Part shown: piece by piece, positions 38,086 to 48,774 of the stretch
Layout of the letters: every line of letters starts with the position of its first letter
How positions within the stretch are numbered: position 1 is the stretch's first letter
From: Cryptomeria japonica
Lineage: Eukaryota; Streptophyta; Pinopsida; Cupressales; Cupressaceae
DNA length: 64,000 nucleotides
Assembly (NCBI RefSeq): GCF_030272615.1
Contig: NC_081409.1
Coordinates: forward strand, 652,830,468 to 652,894,467
Reading direction: 5' to 3'
Translations under genes and position numbers: made by a program
The notes under the pieces: model-generated
Database searches by the model: none
What the model saw: the letters and a program-made list of their open reading frames with translations, nothing else
What the model was told of the DNA's origin: nothing

Positions 38086-39767
38086 ATTACCCTATGCATG
38101 GTCCTATTTTGCCCCCCACCTCGGTCGAACGCTCGGGGTTTTATTAGGGCAGCAATTTTTCTTTTGGCGAAAAAATCGTCAGTCTCACTCAATCGAATGT
38201 TGTCGCGTGGTCAATTTCTCGTTCTGCTCGCCGCAATGACGAATTGTCAACTCTGACATGTCTAGTTAGGCATTATTACCCTATGCATGCTCCTATTTTT
38301 CCCCCCCACTCGATCCAATGCTTGGGGTCATACCCTACCGACGTCGTCCCTTGAGCACCCTAAGTGCTCAAAATTGTCAAACTTTGACGGACACTAACTC
38401 GGAATCCATGGCACCTGCAAATGATCTGTTTGAACCTACAGGGCCACGAGAGGGGTCCCTACAAAAGCCTATCTCAGTTTTTCAAGTTGCCCTATGGTTT
38501 TATTAGGGCAGCAATTTTTTGGTTGGCGAAAAAATCGTCAGTCTCACTTAATGGAATGTTGTCGCATGGCCGATTTCTCATTCTGCTTGTCGCAATGACA
38601 AACTGTCAGCTCTGACATGTCCAGTTAGGCATTATTACCCTACACATGCTCCTATTTTTCACCCCACTCAATCCAACGCTCAAGGTCATACCCTACCGGT
38701 GTCGTCCCTTGAGCGCCCTACGTGCTCAAAATTGTCAAACTTTGACGGGCCCTAACTCAGAATCCGTGGCACTTGCAAATGTTCCATTTGAACCTATAGG
38801 GCCATGAGAGGGGTCTCTATAAAATCCTAACTCAGTTTTTCAAGTTTCCCTATGGTTTTATTAGGGCAATAATTTTTCTGTTGGCAAAAATATCATAAGT
38901 CTCACTTAATCGAATGTTGTCACATGGTCGATTTCTCGTTCTTCTTGTTGCGATGATGAATCGTTAGCTTTGACATGTCCAGTTAGGCATTATTACCCTA
39001 CACATGATCCTATTTTTCCCCCCCACTCGATCCAACGTTCGAGGTCATACCCTACCAGTGTCGTCCCTTGAGCATCATAAGTGCTCAAAATTGTCAAACT
39101 TTGACAGGCCCTAACTCGGAATCTGTGGCACCTGCGAATGTTTTGTTTGAACCTATGGGGCCATGAGAGGGGTCCCTGCAAAATCCTATCTCGGTTTTTC
39201 AATTTTCCCTACGGTTTTATTAGGGCAGCAATTTTTCTGTTGGCAAAAAAATCGTCAGTCTCACTCAATCGAATGTTGTCGCGTGGTTGATTTCTCATTC
39301 TGCTAGTCGCGAAGATGAACCGTCAACTCCGACATGTCCAGTTAGGCATTATTACCCTACACATGCTCCTATTTTCCCTCCCCACTCGATCCAACGCTCA
39401 GGGTCATACGCTATCGGCGTTGTCCCTTGAGTGCCCTAAGTGCTCAAAATTGTCAAACTTTGATGGGCCCTAACTCAGAATCCGTGGCACCTGCAAATGT
39501 TTTGTTTGAACCTATGGGGCCATGAGAGGAGTCCCTACAAAATCCTATCTCGGTTTTTCAAGTTACCCTATGGTTTTATTAGGGCAACAATTTTTCTGTT
39601 GGCGAAAAAATCGTCAGTCTCACTCAATGGAATGTTGTCGTGATGACGAACCATCAGCTCTGACATGTCCAGTTAGGAATTATTACCCTACGCATGCTCC
39701 TATTTTTCCCCCCCACTCGATCCAACACTCGGGATCATACCCTACTGGCGTCGTCCCTTGAGCGCTA
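38083..39767. repeat. 359-bp tandem satellite, about 4.6 units
   Basis: The phrase CATTATTACCCTA recurs at about 38083, 38271, 38630, 38988, 39348 and 39680. Full units are 358-360 bp; the first (188 bp) and fifth (about 331 bp) are internally deleted. Conserved blocks include CCACTCGATCCAACGCTC, GTCGTCCCTTGAGCGCCCTA, CAAACTTTGACGGGCCCTAA and GGTTTTATTAGGGCAGCAA. Units differ by scattered substitutions, so the array is not recent. It lies between gene 1 and the gypsy insertion. Confidence 0.92.
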
Positions 39768-40261
39768 AAATTATATATAAACAAGCATTACACTGTAGAC
39801 ACACAATGATCATGAATATTTCCATGTATTGTATACACATAATTACCATTACACTTGCATGTGACATCCATGAAGGGATATACAAACATGATTTTTTTTT
39901 CATTATCAATACAACTACACCAATGTGCTCATGTACAGATACATGGACATTATCATCAATATAACTAAACCAATTTGCTCATGGACATTGTATATCATCA
40001 TAACAATGTTACATCAATTCACATCCATATACAAATACAACATCCCACTTCATCTGCATCAGACATCCTCATGTCCTAAGAGAAAAGCTTGCATACAGCA
40101 ATGCCTGCATATAAATGAAGACCAAAATAAGTAACCTTTTTATGCGGAATGAATGTGCTACAAGAAACAAATTATAACACTTAATACAAATTAGTTTGGC
40201 AAATTATAAATAGATCATTTCAAACATTTTTAAGACGCACAAGATTGTATAATTACGAAAC
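39768..40261. other. Intergenic transposon DNA, nothing seen
   Basis: AT-rich, with loose repeats of CATGGACATT and ATCATCAATATAAC. Ends in GAAAC, the gypsy target duplication. Confidence 0.5.
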
Positions 40262-41530
40262 TGTAGCGTCCTAAAATTGTGACACTTGCAATTTCAACTA
40301 CATTTGGGTCTTCACGATGGTGGCGCAACGTTGAACCTGAATGGAGACCCCGAAACCTATTTACGACACCAAAAACTGCATTTTTCTGCACCCTGGCCTG
40401 ATCCCTCCTTGCACCCTACTGTCCCGAGAGGTGGGACCATGGCACCTAGCGTCCTAGTCCTTTAGGACTAGGGCGCCCAGCACCCTGGTCCCCCAGGACC
40501 ATGGCACCCAGCGCCCTGGTCCCTGGCCCTATTTTGGGCCCGGTCTCTTGTGGGCATCGGGTCTTTAAGTTTTCAAATTGGAAAATAATGTTTCCTGGTT
40601 GGCCTAAGGTCGGGAAAATCAGTCTATCAGCCCTAATTGACAAAGTATATAAACTACATTTCCCCTCCCATTTGAGGAGGTGGAGAAAAAAACATATACA
40701 AGCAAAAAGGCGGAAGCGATATTCAAACATTCAAGCATTCAAGCATTCAAGCATTCCTTCAAGCAATTGAGCATTCTAAGTCTCCATTCAAGGCTAAGTG
40801 TTGCATTCAAGACAAGGATTCAACCATTGAAGAGGAGATCACATACAACATACAACATACTACATACATTACACCTTTGCATGTAAGAATACAAACATTC
40901 TTACAACAAGGTATCAGTACTTGTTTACATTACAAACATTTACATTTACAGCATTCTCATTTCTTGGTTAATTCCAAAATCGGGGTTTGACCTAAAGGCA
41001 AACCCCTCATCCCTAACCCCCCAATCGTCCTCTCTTTTCTGTGTGTAGGTTGCAGGTACGTGGCTACAATTGAAGATCTGGAATCCTTGTGCAGAGACGA
41101 ACAGATCCACCTTCGTTTCGCGGATTTTTTGGAGGACCGTGTGCACGCCGGGCGCCATCGTCCCACCAAATTTTGCTCAAATTTGCAGAACAGCACCATC
41201 TCGACATTTTACTACTAATTCTAGGTCCGCAACTTCATCCCATATCCCTATCTTTGTTTATAAGAAAATCTTTCCTACTTTACATGCATTCCTAGTTCAA
41301 TCTTTCTATCTACATTCTTTACAAAAGAGGGTATCCTTGATGTCACAACCCTTGAAACTCATTTAGAATCCAATCCTGCATTGTGTGGGATTAGATCTTG
41401 TGGGTTTCAACCCCTCTTTTGAATGTAAAGTCTCTCCTAAGTGAAAACCATCAACCCTAGTGACTCTCCCTTCTCTCTCCTTGGAGTTGGGGAGGGGAGA
41501 ACGACTAGGGTTCGATTTTTCCGCTTTACA
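40262..41530 (+). repeat. Left LTR of gypsy element
   Basis: 1269 bp, TGTAGCGTCC to GCTTTACA. It has GC-rich palindromic CCTGGTCCCCCAGGACC-type repeats at 40435-40530, TATATAAA at 40646-40653 and a CAAGCATT repeat near 40730. Confidence 0.95.
40646..40653 (+). promoter_or_regulatory. TATA box of gypsy LTR
   Basis: TATATAAA, conserved at the equivalent place in the right LTR (47283-47290). This is the expected start region for element transcripts. Confidence 0.7.
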
Positions 41531-41550
41531 TTTTGGTGAACCCGATGTGA
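41531..41550 (+). promoter_or_regulatory. Primer-binding site of gypsy element
   Basis: TTTTGGTGAACCCGATGTG directly follows the left LTR. The TGG start matches a tRNA 3' CCA end; I do not assign the tRNA. Confidence 0.7.
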
Positions 41551-42722
41551 ACATCCTCATTCTGATTATTCATGGTTAGATCTGAAAAATTTTCTTCCTT
41601 AATTACATTTCCATGTTTGATCTTTTGCAAATTTTAGAGGCTAATTGCATAAAAACCCTAAAATTTTCTTTTTCCTTTTTAGTAATTGAGCTTGTGAAAT
41701 GTTTAATTGTTAATGCTTGTTTTAGATCTACCCTTCTATTGCAAATTGTCAATTCATATTTGTGCTTTAATTCTGAAAATTAAGTGGTTAAATGTCAAAA
41801 CCCTAATTTTTAAGACCTTCTTGATTCAACCTTTGACTGATAATTTCACTAATCAAAACACCTCCAAATCAGCTGTAACTTTGGATTCCGCAATAAAATC
41901 ACAATATCTTTCATCCCTGAAAATTTGAAAAAAAGTTGCGAGGACCGTGTGCACCCCGAGCGCCATCGTCCCCGACATTTTTTCCGAAATTTCGGGAGCT
42001 AGATCTTACTGTATTTTTCTGCTAAAATCCAGAATTTTGGCTGATTTTATCAATTTTAACACTTTCAAAATTAAAGTCAAAGTTGGTCTAGCGATTGCTT
42101 GGATTGAGGCTTCTAATCATTCAAAAATTGTTGAAATTGAAATTCATATAAAAATTGTGTTTCTTACAGTCCTAAATCTGAAAAGTGTGTTGGCATTCAT
42201 TCGAAATTTCAGTGTTTTATTCAAATTTTTGCAGTTTGTGACTTTTGAAATTAAGTGTTTAATTGCAACAACCTTGATTTCCATTTTCAAAATTTGAATT
42301 TTGCATGAAATCGAGTCAACTTTTAAATTTCAAAGCCTGCATTGATTTCAGTATTCCTTCTAAAATCATAAAATTCAAAATTTCAGTTTCCCCCTCTTTT
42401 TCAAAATTCAAATTTTACATTTTTCAACAATCTTGGTAGGGTTCAATTTTGAGATTGCAACTTTAATTTGGCCTATCTACAGATCGTAAAATCACTCAAT
42501 TTTTTTAGATTAGCTTTAAAATCATCATAACTTTCATCCCTAAAAATTTTGAAAAAAGTTGCGAGGACCGTGTGCACTCCGTTCGCCACGATCCCGAACA
42601 TTTTTTCCGAAATTTTGGGAGATTGTCCTAATTGCATTTAACAACTTAAATCTAGGAGATTGGCTGGTTTTATTGAAATTCGCTACCTCTAAAATTCAAA
42701 ATCTTCTCTCTCTCTTTAGTGC
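41551..42722 (+). other. Gypsy 5' leader with an internal direct repeat
   Basis: AT-rich, no gene. AAAAGTTGCGAGGACCGTGTGCA occurs near 41931 and again near 42554, each followed by a GCCA..ATC..CGACATTTTTTCCGAAATTT block. GAGGACCGTGTGCACGCCGG also occurs within both LTRs (about 41130, 47760). Confidence 0.7.
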
Positions 42723-45700
42723 ATGAGTTTTACAACAATAAGCCCTACTTACACTATTCCCGTTAGACGAAGCCTTAGAATTAAGTCCTTCCAAGGTTTA
42801 ATTACTGAGGAGATGGAACCTAATTTGAATGGCCTTTTTAACGAGGACATGTGTAATTCCTCTAATCCTCTTAATGATGAAGAAGCTCTCCATGAGGTTT
42901 CTGTAGAACAACTTTCAAAATTGGATAACCAATTTGATGATTTTCGACAATGGATGTCTTAGGAATACCCTGATAGTCAAGCTCTTCCTTTAATTGAGGG
43001 TCTAAAACGTATGGTTCAAAGTGATAAGAATGGAATTGATATTTTGCGTGGTATTGCACACATTGTGGATTCAAATGTGATGCCTATGAAAAGTTGTGCT
43101 GAAACCTTAGGTTACACACAACCTCCTACTCAAGTTAATCATTCTATTCCTTTGACAACTCCTATTGCTAGTATACCTACTTTTACATCAAACATAATGA
43201 CTACTTCAATACAAGACATTCCTCCTATGATCACTAATCATGGGGGCAATCCCTCTTCCTCCATTCAATCCAACTTCTTCATTCATTCCTTCAATGAGTG
43301 TTCCTATTATATCTCCACAAATAAACATGACACAAGGGGGCAATTCATTTAACCCTTCCATTCCTCCTTGTAGTGTTCCTCCTTTCCAATCATCTCCTAT
43401 GACTAACTATCATAGTGTCCCACCACCTTACTCTTTACCTTCTTTCAATAACATAACACCTCCATCACAATCTAACATGTCTAATATGAACTCTTCGACT
43501 GAAGCGACCATTAACAATCTTGCACAAACTGTCTCTTCTTTACAGCAACAAATTGCCTCTATGAATCATTCTAAGTTTAGTGTGCCCACATTTGATGTCG
43601 CGAGCCCACTTTCTCTTGACATTGTTCGAGCTATCCCCCCTAAACATGTTGAAATTCTGCATTTGGAGCTTTATAATGGTAAGGGTGATCCTCTAACACA
43701 TGTTAAGACCTTTCAAACAATATGTACTGATTTTGCTTATGACCAAAGGTTGCTTGCAAAACTGTTTACTAGAACATTAAGAGATAAAGCCCTACAATGG
43801 CATTTCTCGTTACCTTCCTATTCTATTACTTCTTTTGAACAACTTGCAAATGCTTTTATTCAACAATTTCAAAACAATATAAGTCCTAAAGTTACTTTGA
43901 TTGATTTAATGCATTGTAAACAAGGTATTAAAGAAAAAGTGACTGATTTCATTGGTAGATATAAGCATTTGTATGCTCAAATTTCTTTTCCAGTGCCTGA
44001 CAATTATATTCAAAGAATCTTTATTTCTAATTTACAAAAAGATATTAGAGAAAAACTTCTGTTTTCTGAGTTTACTTCTTTCCAACAGTTGTGTGCAACT
44101 CTTCACAATTATCAACTGACTGTGAGTCAAATGGAACAAGCAAATCCTATGGCTCCGAGTGATAAGGGTGATAGTAGTCAACAACCATTTGGGAAGTTTA
44201 AACCGAACAGAGAGCCCATTAAATTCAATGAAAACATCATCAACAACAATGTGAATGCGGCATCAGGTGTGCCTCCTATTTCTAAGTTTTTCAAGAAAGA
44301 AAGAAAGTTTACTCCTTTGAATGAATCATTGCATAGTATTATGAATAAGTTATTAGAACAAAATGTGCTTACTCTTCCTCCTATAAGGTAAATAGACCCT
44401 GCAAAGATTAATTCACCCTACTTTGATAACAAATCTTTTTGTCAATTTCATCGTCAACCTGGGCATGATACTAAAAAATGTTTTGCTTTAAAAGGTAAAA
44501 TTCAAGATTTGATTGATAATAATACTATTTCTGTTTCTGGTGTGAATGATAAAGGCAATACATCTGTAGCTCCTCCTAACCAAAATCTTCAGATTTTTAC
44601 TGATCCATTACCTTCTCATACCTCTAATGCGATTGATACTAATGATTCCTCTATCTCACCTGATGATCTTGTGTCTATGACTCCGAATGTGATTAACTTT
44701 GTAGAGCAGCAGAAAATCCCTAAAGAACCTTCCATCACCTTTGATTCTAGTGAAACTATCAGGGCACCTGATGGTCCTTTATATATAGTTGCAAAAGTCA
44801 AGAATACACCTTGCCGTGGAGTGCTTATTGATCCTTCTTGTATGGTTAATATCATTACTGAAGAATTTCTTTTTACTTTGCAATTGAATCAAGTGATCTA
44901 TGACGAAACAAATGTGGTTGTGAAACTATTTGATGCATTTTCTTCTCCTACAATTGGTTCTATTACATTACCTATTGAGGTCCATAACAAATCCCTTGAT
45001 GTGGACTTTGCTATTATTCCATCATCCGAACAAATTCGTGTGAAGCTAGGCTATCCTTGGCTATCTTCCATGAAAGCTATTGGTTCTCCTATTCACAAGT
45101 GTTTGAAATTTCCCCATAATGGTGAAGTTGTTACTGTCAATCATAGTCTCTTTAAACCAGCTGAAAGAACTTCTAGCATTCCTATTGATTACTTTTGGCC
45201 TAAACAATTCCAATCTCTTCCTCCGCGAAGTGATCATCTTTTCAAATCTTATCAAAAGTGGAAAAAAGATATGATCCTATCTCTAAGTGAACCTAGAACA
45301 CCCAAACTTGACATTCCTATCATTCTTGAGAAGGAAGTTCTTCCCTTGAAAGATAAAACTAATGTCTTTCCTCAAGAAGATTCCCAACCCATCCCTATGA
45401 ATGTGACTATGCCTATATCTAATAAACTTCCTAAAAGTAGACCTATACCTCCTCGTCATGATGGATTTGGTCTCCTTCCTAAACCGAATATTCCTCCTTT
45501 ATATGGAGCAGTTCCTCCTCCTTCCTCTTATGGAGAGAAGAGACCTTCCTCTTCTCCTATTATTCAACCCAAGAGACCACAACCTAAACACCCAAGTGAT
45601 AAGGATGAGAACATTTCTCCTCTTCAATCTTCGCAACTTCCTACTAAGACTAGACGGAATCGTTCTGCACGTGAACGCCGACGAAAGTGTCGTCTTAGAG

Positions 45701-46150
45701 CTCAGGCAGCTGCTTCTCAAACTTTGCAATCCCCAAAAAACACCTTCAGCCAGTATTATTCCATTTTCTCCTCAGCCGACGATTGAGCGGAAATCTCCTA
45801 AACATAAGATGCATGATGGTCTTGATCCTGTGTGAGTTAAAGATCCTATTTTTATAAATCTTGATGATGATATAGATGAAAATGTTATTCATGATGAAAA
45901 TGTTACTCCTGTTCATTCTGATAGTGAATATGAATATGTTGATGTTGATAACCATCTATCTAACGAATTTTCTAAAGAACTTATCCTAGCTCCTAGACAA
46001 GAACACTGTGGCTTGGGATATGAACATAGCCCTTGTTTGGATCTTGTGATAGCTCCATCTGCTGTGTTGGATGTTCCTCCTCTAGCGTGTTTCCTGCCTT
46101 CCCGAAATATTGATCAGCAAGATCGGGGGGTAGATGACGTGCTAGACTAG
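42723..46150 (+). pseudogene. Gypsy gag plus protease-like region, broken
   Basis: Begins MSFTTISPTYTIPVRR at 42723. The gag core (43640-44170) has the retrotransposon-gag signature: YNGKGDPLTHVKTFQTIC, TLRDKALQWHFSLP, FEQLANAFIQQFQ. A Cys/His motif follows (FCQFHRQPGHDTKKC, about 44432), of a type seen in plant gypsy gag. A protease-like segment follows at about 44815 (GVLIDPSCMVNII), but the usual D-T/S-G triad reads DPS, so activity is doubtful. A basic region and an acidic tail (DDDIDENVIHDENV) lead to TAG at 46148. Defects: TAG at 42960, frameshift near 43240, TAA at 44389, frameshift near 45730, TGA at 45833. No RT follows; the remaining 750 bp is untranslated. Confidence 0.9.
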
Positions 46151-46883
46151 TTCATTAGCATAGCAAACTCTTTCCTCCTCTCTTGGTCTCTTTTGTTACT
46201 TCTTCTATGTGTTATTCTCATTCTTCTATTTGTTGTCCTTAGTGTTGTCTACTTGAGGACGATGCAAAACATTGAGATCTCTTTTGGTCTCTCTCAAGTT
46301 GACTCAAAAGACACATGTGTTCCCTTCTTCTAGGTGACCTTCCTTGATTGGGGAATGAAGAACAATTATGCATACATACATATGATATACATGAATTATC
46401 ATACAGCATACTGACCCTGAGGAAAACGAAGTCACCTCGTGCTTTGTGTTTTGTGTCTATTATCCTTGGGCTTATCTCACACTTGGGGGCTAAATCCTTG
46501 TGATAACGTGCTCCTTTCTCATTTCTTATATGTATCACTACCTTAAAGCAATCACCCCCAGTGAGGCGTGTGCGATCGCTTTAACATAGGGGGGCATACA
46601 TCCCGTCCATATCTTTTCAAGATACTTGAAAATTTCTTGACAAATTTAGTTTTGCCTTGAAAATTTTTGATATCTTTCTTGCATGACTCATAGTGAGGGA
46701 ACCTTACTACTGATAGTCATGGTTCTCCCTCGTGATCTTCCCTTTTACTTTGTCAATCGAAGTCGTAAGATCCTTAGTCCACTGGGGGCTTGGTGTATCT
46801 TGCCTCCTTGACGTGGTGAAAGTTTTTCAATGTTGTTTCCTTGTACTTTATCGGAAGTATGAGCGTACGCTTATACTCCCACT

Positions 46884-46898
46884 AAAGTGGGGGCTAAA
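46884..46898 (+). promoter_or_regulatory. Polypurine tract of gypsy element
   Basis: AAAGTGGGGGCTAAA immediately before the right LTR TG. Confidence 0.85.
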
Positions 46899-48158
46899 TG
46901 TAGCATCCTAAAATTGTGACACTTGCAATTTCGACTGCATTTGGGTCTCCACGATGGCGGCGCAACGTTGAACCTGAATGGAGACCCCGAAACCTATTTA
47001 CGACACCAAAAACTACATTTTTCTGCACCTTGGCCTGATCCCTCCTTGCACCCTGCTGTCCCAGGAGGTGGGACCATGGCGCCCAGCACCCTGGTCCTTG
47101 AGGAATAGGGTGCCCAGTGCCCTGGTCCCCCAGGACCATGGCGCCCAGCGCCTTGGTCCCTGGCCCTATTTTGGGCTCGGTCTCTTGTGGGTATCAGGTC
47201 TTTAAGTTTGCAAATTGGAAAATAATGTTTCCTGGTCGGCCTAAGGTCGGGAAAATCAGTCTATCAACCCTAATTGACAAAGTATATAAACTACATTTCC
47301 CCTCCCATTTGAGGAGGTGGAGAAGAAAAATATACAAGCAAAAAGGTGGAAGCGATATTCAAACATTCAAGCATTCAAGCATTCCTTCAAGCAATTGAGC
47401 ATTCTAAGTCTCCATTCAAGGCTAAGTGTTGCATTCAAGACAAGGATTCAACCATTGAAGAGGAGATCACATACAACATACAACATACTACATACATTAC
47501 ACCTTTGCATGTAAGAATACAAACATTCTTACAACAAGGTATCAGTACTTGTTTACATTACAAACATTTACATTTACAGCATTCTCATTTCTTGGTTAAT
47601 TCCAAAACCGGGGTTTGACCTAAAGGCAAACCCCTCATCCCTAACCCCCCAATTGTCCTCTCTTTTCTGTGTGTAGGTTGCAGGTACGTGGCTATAATTA
47701 AAGATCTGGAATCCTTTCGCAGAGACGAACAGATCCACCTTCGTTTCGCGGATTTTTCGGAGGACCGTGTGCACGCCGGGCGCCATCGTCCTGCCAACTT
47801 TCGCTCAAATTTGTAGAACAACACCATCTCAACATTTTACTGCTAATTCCAGGTCCGCAGCTTCATCCCATATCCCTATCTCTATTTATAAGCGAATCTT
47901 TCCTACTTTACATGCATTCCTAGTTCAATCTTTCTATCTACATTCTTTACAAAAGAGGGTATCCTTGATGTCACAACCCTTGAAACTCATTTAGAATCCA
48001 ATCCTGCATTGTGTGGGATTGGATCTTGTGGGTTTCAACCCCTCTTTTGAATGTAAAGTCTCTCCTAAGTGAAAACCATCAACCCTAGTGACTCTCCCTT
48101 CTCTCTCCTTGGAGTTGGGGAGGGGAGAACGACTAGGGTTCGATTTTTCCGCTTTACA
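46899..48158 (+). repeat. Right LTR of gypsy element
   Basis: 1260 bp, same termini and order of blocks as the left LTR; TATA at 47283-47290. It is followed by target duplication GAAAC. Confidence 0.95.
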
Positions 48159-48163
48159 GAAAC

Positions 48164-48774
48164 TTACCAGTTTCTCTGGAAAGTATACAAGCATAACTTT
48201 GAAGAAAGACACATGTTGATTAAAGCCCTTTTCACTGCATTTCTCTGCATGGTTGAAGACAATGGTAGATATGGTCATTTCTAAATAGCAATACATTCAC
48301 TTGACTTAATGTTTATGCACAAAATTTTATGTCATTAATGCACAAAAGAATATGTGCCATCACCAAGAGAGGGTCTTGTCAATGGTGAATGATCTAGCAT
48401 GAACCTGTATATCATCAAAAATCATAATGTGATGTACTATTGTATATCATCAATAAAGACCTACATGAGCATAAAGGTTTTGCGATAATTATATCATCAA
48501 AAATTGTTAGATAGTGTTCTCTAATAACAAAAATTGTAAAGCTCATCAAATGCATGATAATAAGTTGTGTTGCAAAAATACATCCCTTCCGATTATATCG
48601 TGTACTCGCTATGTGCATGCAAAAACCGTGTTGCCAAAAAAAAAAATTCAACAATAGACTTGCATTTTCAACACATCCTTAATATACATGTAACAAACTT
48701 GATCATTAAGGTTTTATGATCATTGTTCGAAATGAAATGTATGATAAAAAAAATAAGGCACCATTAAAGACCTA
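48164..48774. other. 3' flank of the transposase gene, nothing seen
   Basis: AT-rich transposon DNA between the gypsy insertion and the transposase stop codon. It probably contains the polyadenylation region of the leftward gene. Confidence 0.5.

Larger units (their letters stand above)
40262..48158 (+). mobile_element. Non-autonomous gypsy element, gag-protease only, 7897 bp
   Basis: LTRs at 40262-41530 (1269 bp) and 46899-48158 (1260 bp) both begin TGTAGC and end GCTTTACA. Flanking duplications are GAAAC at 40257-40261 and 48159-48163. A TGG-type primer site follows the left LTR and a polypurine tract (AAAGTGGGGGCTAAA) precedes the right one. The 5.4-kb interior encodes a broken gag and protease-like region but no RT, RNase H or integrase, the layout described for plant TR-GAG elements. 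It inserted into the gap between the convergent genes of the large transposon. The LTRs are close copies, differing mostly by transitions and one lost AAGCATTC unit. Confidence 0.95.

Noticed and set aside
40446-41199. ORFs inside the gypsy LTRs on both strands, seen again at 46894-47994
   Set aside because: They are duplicated only because the LTRs are duplicated; they overlap in antiphase and cover palindromic GC-rich repeats.
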